A stretch of DNA of 64,000 bases. Source: Halobacillus mangrovi (lineage in GTDB: Bacteria > Bacillota > Bacilli > Bacillales > Halobacillaceae). This document shows positions 1 to 9,335 of the stretch, piece by piece (positions within the stretch are counted from its first letter, which is position 1; the number at the start of each line of letters is the position of its first letter). The stretch is from the NCBI RefSeq assembly GCF_002097535.1, contig NZ_CP020772.1:248001-312000 (forward strand). Reading direction: 5' to 3'. Made by a program: the position numbers and the translations under genes. The notes below the pieces were generated by a model. That model saw only the letters and a program-made list of their open reading frames with translations, searched no databases and was not told the DNA's origin.

Positions 1-317
1 AGCCGAAGGACATTACCATCGGACGTTTGGCGATTCACCCTGATGCTTACACCGTAACGAGGGACGGTTCTTACATCGAACTTACTCATCGTGAATTTGA
101 ATTGCTGCACTACTTAGCCCGTCACATTGGACAAGTTATGACCCGAGAACACCTTTTAGAAACCGTATGGGGCTATGATTATTATGGAGACGTTCGCACG
201 GTTGACGTAACGGTGCGCCGTCTGCGTGAAAAAATAGAGGAGAACCCGAGTAACCCTGTTTGGATTGTTACCCGACGCGGGGTAGGCTATTACTTAAGAA
301 ACCCAGAGCAGGAGTAA
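1..317 (+). CDS. walR: WalR response regulator, C-terminal part (5' end outside window)
   Basis: Partial gene entering from the left edge; the reading frame is open from base 3 and stops at 315-317. About 104 residues remain, covering the OmpR/PhoB winged-helix DNA-binding domain. The recognition helix ([13 protein letters not shown]) and the wing (RRGVGYYL) are visible. The receiver domain lies upstream. WalR is the essential regulator of cell-wall hydrolase genes and is phosphorylated by WalK, whose gene starts 8 bases downstream. The identification rests on the domain plus the unmistakable walKHIJ order that follows. Confidence 0.95.
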   Translation, partial: PKDITIGRLAIHPDAYTVTRDGSYIELTHREFELLHYLARHIGQVMTREHLLETVWGYDYYGDVRTVDVTVRRLREKIEENPSNPVWIVTRRGVGYYLRNPEQE

Positions 318-324
318 GGGTTTT

Positions 325-2139
325 ATGAAAAAGGTTGGCTTTTTTCAGTCGGTCCGGCTGAAACTTATTGTTGTGTACATTTTACTCATGTTATTAGGCA
401 TCCAAGTCATTGGTGCCTATTTTGTTAAGAAATTAGAAGATCAGTTGACAACTAATTTTACGACTTCTATTGATGACCGTGTAGAATCGTTGACCTTTAG
501 TTTGCAGAATGCCTTTACAGCAGAAAGAGGGGAAGATTCCCCAACTCTGGAAGCAGAGGTGCAGAATCTGCTCGAAGAATTTAATAAGACGGATATTAGT
601 AAGCTTCAGGTTATTGACAGTTCACAGAGCATAATTGCTAATATAAGCGATCAGTCAGCCATCGGAAAAAAGGTAACAGAATCTAGAATTACAAAAGTGT
701 TCATTCTGGGGGAATCACAGCCTCAGCCCGTTACTTCCGATGGTGAACGCTTATATGTCGGCGCCAAACCGATTATAGATGAAGAAGGTAATATCGTAGG
801 TGTGCTAAATTATGAAGCGCAGATGGACGGTATATATAATCAAATGCAATCGATTAATCGGATTTTTGCTAATGGAACACTGCTTGCTATTGCCATAACA
901 GCTTTATTAGGTATTCTTGTTGCTCGAACGATAACGAAGCCGCTGACAGAAATGAAAAGACAGGCTCAAATTATGGCTACTGGTGACTTTTCACAAAAAG
1001 TCGATGTGAAAGGGAATGACGAGATCGGTCAGCTTGGGATCACCTTTAATGATTTGAACGATAAATTGAAATTAGCCCAGGCTACAACAGAAGGCGAGCG
1101 GCGGAAATTAAGTTCCGTTCTGTCGAATATGTCAGATGGTGTCATCGCTACAGACCGGCTTGGGGCGATCATATTAATGAATGAACCCGCAGCAAGGCTG
1201 ATTGGCCAGAATTTTGAGGATGTCCAGGGCCAATCACTCATCGACCTTTTTGATCTGAACGATCAAGTTGAAGAAATGAGTGAACTGGAGGAGACTGGCT
1301 CTCTGATCATTGATTTAAGCACCGAAGATAAGCACTTATTGTTAAAGGCCAATTTCTCTGTCGTTGAAGATGAAAACAATGAAATGAATGGGTTTATCAC
1401 TGTAATCAGTGATGTTACAGAGCAAGAAAAAGTTGAACAAGAGCGTCGAGAGTTCGTATCGAACGTATCGCATGAGCTTCGCACACCGCTAACGACGATG
1501 AGAAGCTATATCGAGGCGCTAAACGATGGGGCGTGGAGAGACGAAGATATCGCCCCCCGATTTTTAGATGTTACACAAAATGAAACTGATCGGATGATCC
1601 GTCTAGTGAATGATCTCCTACAGCTGACTAAGATGGATCACAAAGAGACCACCTTAATGAAAGAGCGGGTCGAATTTATCGGTTTCTTCAACCATATTAT
1701 TGATCGTTTTGAAATGAATAAAGATGAAAAGATGACCTTTGAACGTAATTTAGATACCCGCAACATGTATGTGTGGATGGATAAAGATAAAATTACGCAA
1801 GTGTTAGATAACGTCATTTCTAATGCCATCAAGTACTCCCCGGAAGGTGGGACCGTCCGCTTTGATGTTCACTCCACTAGGAAGCAGCTAGTGGTGAGTG
1901 TATCAGATGAGGGGATCGGGATGCCTCCTGATACCGTTGATAAGATCTTTGATCGCTTTTACCGCGTGGATAAATCAAGGGCCAGAGAAATGGGCGGAAC
2001 CGGACTTGGTCTCGCTATTGCCCGGGAAATGATTGAAGCCCATCACGGAAAAATCTGGGCAAGAAGTAAAGAGGGTAAAGGAACCACCGTTTACTTTACA
2101 CTACCGCTCATGAGTCAGAAGCGGAGGGGTCAATCGTGA
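325..2139 (+). CDS. walK: WalK sensor histidine kinase
   Basis: Membrane sensor kinase of the WalRK system that coordinates peptidoglycan turnover with growth. The 604 residues show TM1 at about 12-34, an extracellular Cache-like loop at about 35-180, TM2 at about 184-203, HAMP at about 204-256, PAS at about 262-370, and HisKA with the phospho-acceptor H383 in SHELRTP. The HATPase domain has an N-box near 496-503 (DNVISNAIKY), DEGIG at 528-532 and GGTGLGLAIA at 557-566. Length and architecture match Bacillus WalK. The last four bases overlap the walH start, so translation is probably coupled. Confidence 0.97.
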   Translation: MKKVGFFQSVRLKLIVVYILLMLLGIQVIGAYFVKKLEDQLTTNFTTSIDDRVESLTFSLQNAFTAERGEDSPTLEAEVQNLLEEFNKTDISKLQVIDSSQSIIANISDQSAIGKKVTESRITKVFILGESQPQPVTSDGERLYVGAKPIIDEEGNIVGVLNYEAQMDGIYNQMQSINRIFANGTLLAIAITALLGILVARTITKPLTEMKRQAQIMATGDFSQKVDVKGNDEIGQLGITFNDLNDKLKLAQATTEGERRKLSSVLSNMSDGVIATDRLGAIILMNEPAARLIGQNFEDVQGQSLIDLFDLNDQVEEMSELEETGSLIIDLSTEDKHLLLKANFSVVEDENNEMNGFITVISDVTEQEKVEQERREFVSNVSHELRTPLTTMRSYIEALNDGAWRDEDIAPRFLDVTQNETDRMIRLVNDLLQLTKMDHKETTLMKERVEFIGFFNHIIDRFEMNKDEKMTFERNLDTRNMYVWMDKDKITQVLDNVISNAIKYSPEGGTVRFDVHSTRKQLVVSVSDEGIGMPPDTVDKIFDRFYRVDKSRAREMGGTGLGLAIAREMIEAHHGKIWARSKEGKGTTVYFTLPLMSQKRRGQS

Positions 2140-3491
2140 ATATAGAAACTATGAAGTCCGTCATTTTAGTCATATTGATTGCCTTCAGTTTGTTATTAAC
2201 TGTCGCATTATGGAATTATCAGCCGAATTTCAACCAAGCAGATGAAAATAAAGACATTGGTCCAACGACGCTGGAAGAGGCGGGTGGAGAGCAAGTTGAA
2301 ATTCAGAACCTTGTCGAACCAGCTAAGGTTGTGTACCAAACTCAAGGGTCCTATTATTCTTATGCAGATCCTAACGATCGTTCCCAGCTTTACGAGCAAA
2401 TGAAACAATGGCGATTAGTAAATATCAATGATAACCCCTCACCTCCCGAACTTGAAGAAGGGGATAGAGCAGCGGAAATCATCTTTCCCTCTAAGTTGCC
2501 GCTTGAAGTGCTGAATCATATTTTCTCTATTAAAGAGGATTTACCCGAAGAAGACTCTGTCTTTGATCGTATATTTGTGGTTCATGAACATGACTCTGAG
2601 TCTGTATCTCCTTATATGGTTTACATCATGGATACGAATGAAGACGAGAATCCGACGAAAGTGAGTGCGTCGCTTACTGAAGAGGCAGCTACCCAGCTTT
2701 TTAATGAGGTAGACAATCATGAGATGGTCAGTCATTTTCGCTTGGATGATTGGAGTGGAGATACAGGAGATGCCACTCAGTATAATCATATTTACCTGCC
2801 GGCTGACAAAAATTCTTATCCTACAGAAGTATTGCAGACTAATAATGTTCCATTAACGCCCTTACAAAATTTTCTGTTTCCGGCCAGCTCAACAATTAGA
2901 CAATCATACTCGGACTCTGTGGATCGCAGATATGTAGAAACCTTTCGAGTGCTTGATGTTTATAACGATGAACGACTGATGAAGTATCAATATAAAATTA
3001 CGAACCAATCCCCATATTGGACCCAATATGAGTTGTTTAGTAAAAGTGTCAACGATATGAATAACCATTTTGGATGGACGAACCCATTCCGCCTTGAGAA
3101 CATCTTAGCTAATAAAGATAAAGTCAGTTACCGCATGTATTATAATGGGTTACCTATTTATGAAGAGGCAGGTTTATCGACAATATCATTGAAATATGAA
3201 GGCAGTTCGATCCAGGAGTATATCCGCCCGTTAGTCTCGTTCTTTCCTGTTCCCTATGAAAATGGTGAAGATTCCTCTGTGACTATAGAGTCTGGAGAAG
3301 AAGTCATTAGTAAAATCAAAGAAAGAGAGATCGCTTTAGAGGATATTGACGATATACAAGTCGGGTATAAGTTAACAGAACAAAGTATGCGACTAGCATA
3401 CAGCCTGCTGCCACAGTGGTATATCAAGATCGACGGGGAATGGATATCGTTATTCAGTGAAGAAATTACGCAAAATAAAGAAGTATCGTAA
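2136..3491 (+). CDS. walH: WalH (YycH), membrane-anchored regulator of WalK
   Basis: YycH family protein of 451 residues. It has one N-terminal membrane segment (about residues 7-25) followed by a large extracytoplasmic part. In Bacillus, YycH and YycI form a complex with WalK through their membrane segments and restrain its activity; that function is taken from the family. The start is a GTG overlapping the walK stop (GTGA at 2136-2139), preceded by GGAGGGG. The position between walK and walI is the conserved one. Confidence 0.93.
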   Translation: MNIETMKSVILVILIAFSLLLTVALWNYQPNFNQADENKDIGPTTLEEAGGEQVEIQNLVEPAKVVYQTQGSYYSYADPNDRSQLYEQMKQWRLVNINDNPSPPELEEGDRAAEIIFPSKLPLEVLNHIFSIKEDLPEEDSVFDRIFVVHEHDSESVSPYMVYIMDTNEDENPTKVSASLTEEAATQLFNEVDNHEMVSHFRLDDWSGDTGDATQYNHIYLPADKNSYPTEVLQTNNVPLTPLQNFLFPASSTIRQSYSDSVDRRYVETFRVLDVYNDERLMKYQYKITNQSPYWTQYELFSKSVNDMNNHFGWTNPFRLENILANKDKVSYRMYYNGLPIYEEAGLSTISLKYEGSSIQEYIRPLVSFFPVPYENGEDSSVTIESGEEVISKIKEREIALEDIDDIQVGYKLTEQSMRLAYSLLPQWYIKIDGEWISLFSEEITQNKEVS

Positions 3492-3508
3492 ATGAGGAGG
3501 CAAAGATA

Positions 3509-4420
3509 ATGCAGTGGGGGCAAATCAAATTATTATTCATTCTAAGCTTTCTCATTCTCGATCTCTTCCTTTTACAACAATTCTTAAGTAAACAAGAACA
3601 AACCGAGTTACCTCAAAGTACAACAACAGGGAATACCGTTCAGCAAGAGCTTGAGAACAATAACATTACTCTTTCTGAAGAGATCCCACCGGAAGTTCCG
3701 ATGGTACCAAACGTTACGTCGACCCAGAGCGAATTCTCAGAGGAGGTTTTATCCGATATTGAAGCCTTGGAAGAAGAAGGATCTCAGCAAATCAACTTTG
3801 TAAGAGATAATGTCTTAAAAGCAACGCTAAAAGAGCCTGTAGAATTTACAGAAGACAACGTTATTGAGAAAGTAGGAGAATTCGTCCCTTTTAGCAACCA
3901 GTACTCTTATTGGGGATGGAACAAAGAGCAGAACGTATTACTCTTTTTCCAGAAAACGAATGATCGTACGGTGTACTTCAATAGAAGCGGATTTTTAATG
4001 GTTAAAGTGGAAGATGGTAAAATGACAGAGTATGTCGCAACGTTATTGTCTTTTGAGGATGAAGAAGTAGAGAAAGAAACGTCTTTAATTTCTCCAATGA
4101 CGACCGTTAAACGTTTGTTGGATGAAGGTAAAATTGAAACCGGGGATGAAATTACTTCAATGAATATCGGGTATCTAAACGGCATCACCCTATCTCCAGG
4201 TGAGGAGAATGGACCGCAAGTATTCGGACCAACGTGGAAAGTAACAGTGAATGGAGAAGAAAACCATTTCGTCTATGCGATTGATGGTAAAATTTTTCCT
4301 GTAGATGAGGAGAATTTCATTCAAACGGCTAAAGAGTCATATGAAATGACTGATTCAGCAGAACCACCATCTGAATCAGAAAGTGAAAATAGTGAAGAGA
4401 GTTCTGGAGAAACCAATTAA
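3509..4420 (+). CDS. walI: WalI (YycI), membrane-anchored regulator of WalK
   Basis: YycI family protein of 303 residues. It has a single N-terminal membrane helix (about 7-26) and an extracytoplasmic domain resembling that of WalH. It ends in an acidic, serine-rich tail ([13 protein letters not shown]) that looks longer than in typical family members and may reflect a salt-adapted proteome. The ATG is preceded by GAGGAGG 17 bases after walH. Partner of WalH in controlling WalK, by homology. Confidence 0.92.
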   Translation: MQWGQIKLLFILSFLILDLFLLQQFLSKQEQTELPQSTTTGNTVQQELENNNITLSEEIPPEVPMVPNVTSTQSEFSEEVLSDIEALEEEGSQQINFVRDNVLKATLKEPVEFTEDNVIEKVGEFVPFSNQYSYWGWNKEQNVLLFFQKTNDRTVYFNRSGFLMVKVEDGKMTEYVATLLSFEDEEVEKETSLISPMTTVKRLLDEGKIETGDEITSMNIGYLNGITLSPGEENGPQVFGPTWKVTVNGEENHFVYAIDGKIFPVDEENFIQTAKESYEMTDSAEPPSESESENSEESSGETN

Positions 4421-4436
4421 ATGGAGTGTCAAACGA

Positions 4437-5231
4437 ATGTCATTACGTTTTAGTGTACTCGCATCAGGCAGTACAGGAAATGCTTTCTATATAGAATCAG
4501 GGGATGAAAAGATTCTTGTAGACGCGGGACTAAGCGGTAAACGGATGGAGAAATTACTAGGACAAGTTAATATCGATCCGAATGAGCTGTCACGCATTTT
4601 AGTCACTCATGAACACAGCGATCATATTAAAGGGTTAGGGATTATGGCGCGCCGTTACAACCTCCCGATTTATGCCAATGAAAAAACGTGGAAGGCAATG
4701 GAAAATCATATCGGAAAGGTCTCTCTTGAACAGAAGTTTCATTTCAATATGGAAGAAACGAAGTCATTTGGAGATTTGGATATAGAGTCCTTCGCTGTTT
4801 CCCATGATGCCGCTGATCCAATGTTCTATACGTTCCGTCATGAAGGAAAAAAAGTCGCTTTAGTTACCGATCTAGGCTATGTATCTGAACGAATCAAAAA
4901 GACGGTAGAAGATGCGGACGCTTATATTTTTGAGTCCAATCACGACGTCAGTATGCTTCGAATGGGAAGGTATCCGTGGAACGTTAAACGAAGAATTCTT
5001 GGCGACTCTGGTCACGTATCGAACGAAGATTGTGCTCTTGCGCTTACCGATATTTTATCGGATCGCACGAAACGAATTTATTTAGCTCACTTAAGTCTTG
5101 ATAACAATATGAAAGATCTCGCACGCATGTCTGTATCGAACATTCTTCAGGAGAGAGGATTTGAGCTGGGATCACGCCTCGAGCTTCATGATACAGATCC
5201 TGAAGAAGCTACACCGATGTTCGAAGTTTAA
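4437..5231 (+). CDS. walJ: WalJ (YycJ) metallo-beta-lactamase-fold hydrolase
   Basis: 264-residue MBL-fold protein with the metal motif HEHSDH (residues 58-63) and a later His-bearing segment (SHD). The YycJ family has been linked to coordinating cell division or DNA replication and to 5' exonuclease activity; the exact substrate is not settled. I chose ATG 4437 ([15 protein letters not shown]) because GGAG sits 10 bases upstream and 264 residues is the family length. The frame is open further upstream to 4383, but that would run into the walI tail. Confidence 0.93.
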   Translation: MSLRFSVLASGSTGNAFYIESGDEKILVDAGLSGKRMEKLLGQVNIDPNELSRILVTHEHSDHIKGLGIMARRYNLPIYANEKTWKAMENHIGKVSLEQKFHFNMEETKSFGDLDIESFAVSHDAADPMFYTFRHEGKKVALVTDLGYVSERIKKTVEDADAYIFESNHDVSMLRMGRYPWNVKRRILGDSGHVSNEDCALALTDILSDRTKRIYLAHLSLDNNMKDLARMSVSNILQERGFELGSRLELHDTDPEEATPMFEV

Positions 5232-5309
5232 AAAGTTTTATTTTCTTAGGAAACAGGAAACAATATCTAAGTAGATAGTTTACGAACGAGAAAGGACAGG
5301 TGAAGATGC

Positions 5310-6533
5310 GTGGGTTATTATGATGATCATTCTAATGCCACCCAGCAGCATAAACAGCGGCGACGCTGGGTCATGCCTACCATTGTAGGTGTCATCCTCG
5401 GTGCTGTTATCGTCTTATTAGCGCTTCCTGCACTCGTACAAACCGAGTTGCTGCCTTATGACATTACGATCCCGGAGGATGAAAGCGGCCTTGTTCAGGA
5501 TGATCAAGGACTTACAGGGAATACGACCAAGAATGTCGAACTTGATGTTAATACACAGATCACAGATGTAGTTGAGAAAGTCACTCCATCTGTTGTAGGG
5601 GTTGTCAATCTTCAGTCTCAGCAGAACTTTTGGGAAGAAAGTGGAGATTCCCAGCAAGCAGGCGTCGGTTCTGGTGTCATTTATAAAAAAGAAGATGGGA
5701 CAGCTTATGTGGTTACGAACAATCACGTAATTGAAGGAGCAAATGAGATCGAAGTCGTCTTAGCGGATGAGACGAGAATCAAAGCACAGCTTGTTGGAAG
5801 TGACATATTTACAGATTTAGCCGTACTTAAGATGTCTGGTGAACAAGTAGACAGTGTTGCTGAGATTGGAAGCTCTGAAAATCTGAAGGTGGGAGAACCG
5901 GCCATCGCTATCGGTAACCCGCTTGGATTACGCTTCTCTGGATCCGTTACTCAAGGAATTATCAGTGGAAAACAGCGCGCTATTCCTCAGGATTTTAATG
6001 GAGATGGACTGGAAGACTGGCAGGCAGAGGTGATTCAAACGGATGCCGCGATCAACCCGGGGAACAGTGGAGGAGCTTTGATCAACATTGATGGACAACT
6101 CATTGGGATCAACTCCATGAAGATTGCCCAATCCGCCGTCGAAGGAATTGGATTCGCCATTCCAATTGATTCGGCGATGCCAATCATCAACGAACTTGAA
6201 CAATATGGCCAGGTCAACCGTCCTTACATCGGAATTGAAGCTTATGGATTGAATGAAGTGCCAACGTCTGAGTGGGAAAACACCTTGAATCTCCCTGAAG
6301 AAGTAGAAGGCGGTTTGTACATTCGAAGCATCAGACAGATGTCTCCAGCTGCGAAAGCAGGAATGAAACCGCTGGATGTCATCACACAGTTAGATGGACA
6401 AAAAGTCGAGGACATCATTGACTTACGTAAGTATTTATACAATGAGAAAAATCCAGGCGATGAAATGGAAATTACCTATTACCGTGACGGCGAAAAGAAT
6501 ACAGTAACCGTAACCTTAGGCTCACAGGAGTAA
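5310..6533 (+). CDS. htrC: HtrC/HtrA-type membrane-anchored serine protease with PDZ domain
   Basis: DegP/HtrA-family quality-control protease acting outside the membrane on misfolded proteins. The 407 residues contain a basic cytoplasmic stub, a membrane anchor at about 21-44, and a trypsin-like domain with triad H139 (TNNHV), D169 (FTDLAVL) and S253 (GNSGG). A PDZ domain lies at about 310-403 (GLYIRSI, AGMKPLDVI). Start GTG at 5310 (MGYYDDHSN). It closes the walRKHIJ locus, the usual position of yycK/htrC. The rRNA methyltransferase gene rlmH that often follows is not in this window. Confidence 0.95.
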   Translation: MGYYDDHSNATQQHKQRRRWVMPTIVGVILGAVIVLLALPALVQTELLPYDITIPEDESGLVQDDQGLTGNTTKNVELDVNTQITDVVEKVTPSVVGVVNLQSQQNFWEESGDSQQAGVGSGVIYKKEDGTAYVVTNNHVIEGANEIEVVLADETRIKAQLVGSDIFTDLAVLKMSGEQVDSVAEIGSSENLKVGEPAIAIGNPLGLRFSGSVTQGIISGKQRAIPQDFNGDGLEDWQAEVIQTDAAINPGNSGGALINIDGQLIGINSMKIAQSAVEGIGFAIPIDSAMPIINELEQYGQVNRPYIGIEAYGLNEVPTSEWENTLNLPEEVEGGLYIRSIRQMSPAAKAGMKPLDVITQLDGQKVEDIIDLRKYLYNEKNPGDEMEITYYRDGEKNTVTVTLGSQE

Positions 6534-6540
6534 ATCTAAA

Positions 6541-6575
6541 AAGAGGGGATCTATGAACGAAGTAGATCTCCTCTT
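6541..6575 (+). terminator. Intrinsic terminator after htrC
   Basis: Inverted repeat with 13-nt arms (AAGAGGGGATCTA at 6541-6553 and TAGATCTCCTCTT at 6563-6575, one G-U pair) a few bases after the htrC stop, followed by a pyrimidine-rich TCTT tail. Confidence 0.8.
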
Positions 6576-6968
6576 CTTCTATGTGCACATATTTTTGTAC
6601 AAAATTAATATCCACAGGATGTGCATATCCCTCTGGATAAATAGCATATATGGTAGTAGAATTTATGTTCGCCACCATATAGCCCTGGGGTTTTGTGCAT
6701 ATGTGGATACCAAATGTGGATAACCTGTTCATAGATTGGGATAACTTGTGAATATTAGAAAATTAACAATAGTTGTGCATAAGTCTGTGGATAGTGTGGG
6801 TAACTAAAAACGTTAGTTTGTTTTTCCACATGTGTATAACCTTTTTTCCTTTAAAAATAAAGGTTTCGTTAAGTTTATGAATCCTCCGTAAATCTTGTCA
6901 TTCTGTATGAATCAGTGAAAATCCGTACATATGAGCGCCTTTCAATAACGACATTCGAAAGTTTCATT
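6576..6968. other. Gene-free region with a dense cluster of DnaA-box-like 9-mers
   Basis: No credible gene. Ten sequences match the DnaA box TTATCCACA/TGTGGATAA with at most two changes. One is exact, at 6715-6723. Single-mismatch copies lie at 6608, 6632, 6702, 6774, 6786, 6795, 6822 and 6831. A two-mismatch copy lies at 6736. Most are in the TGTGGATAA orientation. They lie within about 230 bases beside a locus that is close to oriC in Bacillaceae. DnaA binding, as a titration or control cluster, is inference. No dnaA, dnaN or obvious unwinding element was found, so this is probably not oriC itself. Confidence 0.6.
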
Positions 6969-7670
6969 TTATGCGCCTCGTTTTACCGGTGAAATACGAA
7001 ATTTTTTCTTATAGTAGCGAGTGTAGCCAATGATTATCGGAGTCAACAAAATTGTCGGCAGAAACCATAGAAAAATATTGATACTTGAAATGTTCAATAA
7101 TCTTGGAGCACCGAAGACAGTGAAAGCTGTGATCGTAGCGATCGAGCAGCCAATTAAATTCCCGAAGTGTTCAAAATACCAATGCATGTTCGTTCGTGGT
7201 GGCCTCAGCCAATAGTTGAGCTGTCCATATCCTAGAAAAACGCCTAAAATAGGAAAAAATTTTAACAGAGTGAAGTCATTGATCCACCCAATTCCTATGG
7301 TTATCAGTGAACTAATGATAAGCAGAGTGGATAGGCCGAGATCCCACAAATTACGGTGTCTCTCTGTTCTTTTTTTGTAGCGAAGTACGCGTATCCCGTT
7401 CCAGGCAGTAGAAGCACTTAGGACGGCAATAAAGATAAGAAAGAATGAAAAAGAACGTTCCTCCGCATTCCTTGAGGTATCAAAACCAATTCTGTATATC
7501 CCCATATAGAAAGCACTGAAGGCAACGACAGCCATGGCCCACACATACACCCAGCCGATTCGTTTGTGAAGCTTTCCACCTTTTTTCGTTACAAGAGGAA
7601 TCCAAAAAATGGCTAGTGCGGTAAACCCTGCGATTACATGCAGCATCAATACTGATTTAAAAAGGTCCAT
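6969..7670 (-). CDS. DUF2306 family multi-pass membrane protein
   Basis: About 233 residues with roughly seven hydrophobic segments. The pattern (histidines near the start of TM1, KLHKRIGWVYVWAM, HWYFEHFGNLIG) is typical of DUF2306, a family resembling heme or haem-copper related membrane proteins but without an assigned function. The start at 7670 (MDLFKSVLMLHVIAG) is preceded by GGAGG 12 bases upstream. The frame remains open to 7703, but that longer start lacks a site. It stands alone between the DnaA-box region and a strong terminator. Confidence 0.8.
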   Translation of the reverse strand: MDLFKSVLMLHVIAGFTALAIFWIPLVTKKGGKLHKRIGWVYVWAMAVVAFSAFYMGIYRIGFDTSRNAEERSFSFFLIFIAVLSASTAWNGIRVLRYKKRTERHRNLWDLGLSTLLIISSLITIGIGWINDFTLLKFFPILGVFLGYGQLNYWLRPPRTNMHWYFEHFGNLIGCSIATITAFTVFGAPRLLNISSINIFLWFLPTILLTPIIIGYTRYYKKKFRISPVKRGA

Positions 7671-7764
7671 AATGTAATGTATCCTCCTTACCTTCCATGT
7701 CATTGATAACGAATGTTTACGAGACGAAGGAAGGGATCTCCTTCTTTATCGGTATCTTTTACAA

Positions 7765-7814
7765 AAATAAGCACAAAACGGTCCGGAAGATTCCGGACCG
7801 TTTTGTGCTTATTT
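7765..7814 (-). terminator. Very strong hairpin terminator of the alsT-like gene
   Basis: Perfect 23-bp inverted repeat (arms 7765-7787 and 7792-7814) with a 4-nt AGAT loop, just beyond the stop of the minus-strand symporter gene. The arm ends are A/T-only, so an oligo-U run is present in either direction. It may therefore act in both. Confidence 0.9.
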
Positions 7815-7822
7815 AGGATTTT

Positions 7823-9157
7823 TTAAAGAGTCTGCTGCCATGTTGATTTTATCACTTTTGTTAATCCTAACAGGGCTAAGATGTTCGGGATGACCATCAA
7901 GGCATTGAATGTGTCTGCGATTTCCCATACAAAATCCACCTGTACAAGAGAACCTGTCACGATAAAGATAAGAACGACACTTCGATAAACTCCTACCGCC
8001 TGATCTCCAAACAAGAATTTGACGTTCACTTCCCCAAAATACGCCCAGCCTAAAATCGTTGTAAAGGCAAAGAACAATAAACAAATGGCAATGAACGGAA
8101 TGCCGAAGGATCCGAGACCGCGGGCGAAGCCTTCCTGAGTGATCGCACTTCCTTCAAGGCCGGATTGATGAGCATTGGTAAGCAGAACGACCATAGCGGT
8201 CAGTGTACAAATAATAACCGTATCGATGAATACTCCAACCATGGCGACGAGTCCTTGATGCGTCGGGTGTTTGACCTCAGCAACCGCATGAGCATGCGGG
8301 GTAGAACCCATGCCTGCTTCGTTCGAGAATAGACCACGCGCAATTCCGTAGCGGATCGCTTCTTTAATTGTAGCACCAAGCGCTCCTCCTGCCGCAGCTT
8401 CTGGGCTGATGGCGGCTTGTACGATCAATTGGAGCGTCGGAATGATCTGATCCGCGTAAGAGATAAGGATAATCAAGCTTCCTCCGATATATAGAAGCGC
8501 CATAAACGGCACCACGTTACCGGCAAAGTTTGAAATCCGGCTAATCCCTCCGAATAAGATCAATCCAACGAAAAAGGCGATGATTACGCCGATCACAAGG
8601 TTGATTGGCAGTGAATCGACTCCTATCGCCTGATTCATGGCTACTGTAATGGCGTTTGATTGGACCATGTTCCCGATAAAGCCTAAAGCAATGATGATGG
8701 CGATGGCGAAAAAGCCAGCTAACCACCGGCTGCCAAGACCGTCCCGGATATAATAAGCCGGTCCACCAACGAAATGGCTCCCCTTTTTCACACGATACTT
8801 CTGCGCCAGAATCGCTTCTGAGAAGATGGTCGCCATTCCGAAAAAGGAACTGATCCACATCCAAAAAATCGCGCCAGGACCTCCGGAAGCAATGGCCGTA
8901 GCCACACCAGCAAGGTTTCCAGTTCCGACTTGAGCAGAAATAGAAGTTGCCAGGGCTTTGAAGGAATTGATTCCCTCGGATTTTTCTTTTTTAAACAATG
9001 GGGCGAATGTGAGCTTGAACCCTTTCCCTAAATGGCGAACTTGGATGAACCTGAGCTGCAGCGTCAGCCACACCCCCGTACCAAGCAAGAACACAAGCAT
9101 AACGGGTCCCCATAAAAAACTATTTATATCTTGAAAAAATGCTGTGATTGTCTCCAC
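7823..9157 (-). CDS. alsT: Alanine/glycine:Na+ symporter (AGCS family)
   Basis: 444-residue polytopic membrane protein (about 10-11 helices) of the alanine or glycine:cation symporter family. Signature stretches are visible: GTGNLAGVATAIASGGPGAIFWMW, read in pieces as GTGNLAG and GGPGAIFWMW; SNEAGMGSTPHAHA in the middle; and the C-terminal WAYFGE. It imports alanine or a related small amino acid with Na+. It is monocistronic with its own terminator. Related Bacillus paralogues include AlsT, YrbD and GlnT-like carriers, so the exact substrate is uncertain. Confidence 0.9.
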   Translation of the reverse strand: METITAFFQDINSFLWGPVMLVFLLGTGVWLTLQLRFIQVRHLGKGFKLTFAPLFKKEKSEGINSFKALATSISAQVGTGNLAGVATAIASGGPGAIFWMWISSFFGMATIFSEAILAQKYRVKKGSHFVGGPAYYIRDGLGSRWLAGFFAIAIIIALGFIGNMVQSNAITVAMNQAIGVDSLPINLVIGVIIAFFVGLILFGGISRISNFAGNVVPFMALLYIGGSLIILISYADQIIPTLQLIVQAAISPEAAAGGALGATIKEAIRYGIARGLFSNEAGMGSTPHAHAVAEVKHPTHQGLVAMVGVFIDTVIICTLTAMVVLLTNAHQSGLEGSAITQEGFARGLGSFGIPFIAICLLFFAFTTILGWAYFGEVNVKFLFGDQAVGVYRSVVLIFIVTGSLVQVDFVWEIADTFNALMVIPNILALLGLTKVIKSTWQQTL

Positions 9158-9335
9158 AATGATTCCCTTTCCTTTTATCGCTTTATCTGATTAATGTATC
9201 CCAGTATCGCATTTGCAAGCGTTTTACGGCAAGTCTTTTAAAATGTGAATTTATGGGAGTCGGTGGAGGGTCAAAATCATTTCCAATGTTTCTTTTATTC
9301 CGTACAATAAAATTAATAATGAGGAGGAGATACAT

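Noticed and set aside
4383..4436. Longer start for walJ overlapping walI
   Set aside because: The extra residues are the walI tail in another frame; ATG 4437 has a ribosome site and gives the family length.
6576..6968. Chromosomal replication origin (oriC)
   Set aside because: Many DnaA-box-like 9-mers, but no dnaA or dnaN nearby and no clear AT-rich unwinding stretch next to ordered boxes; reported only as a cluster.
9210..9230. cre site upstream of the alsT-like gene (TGCAAGCGTTTTAC)
   Set aside because: Left half fits but the right half misses the CA end; three mismatches are too many.
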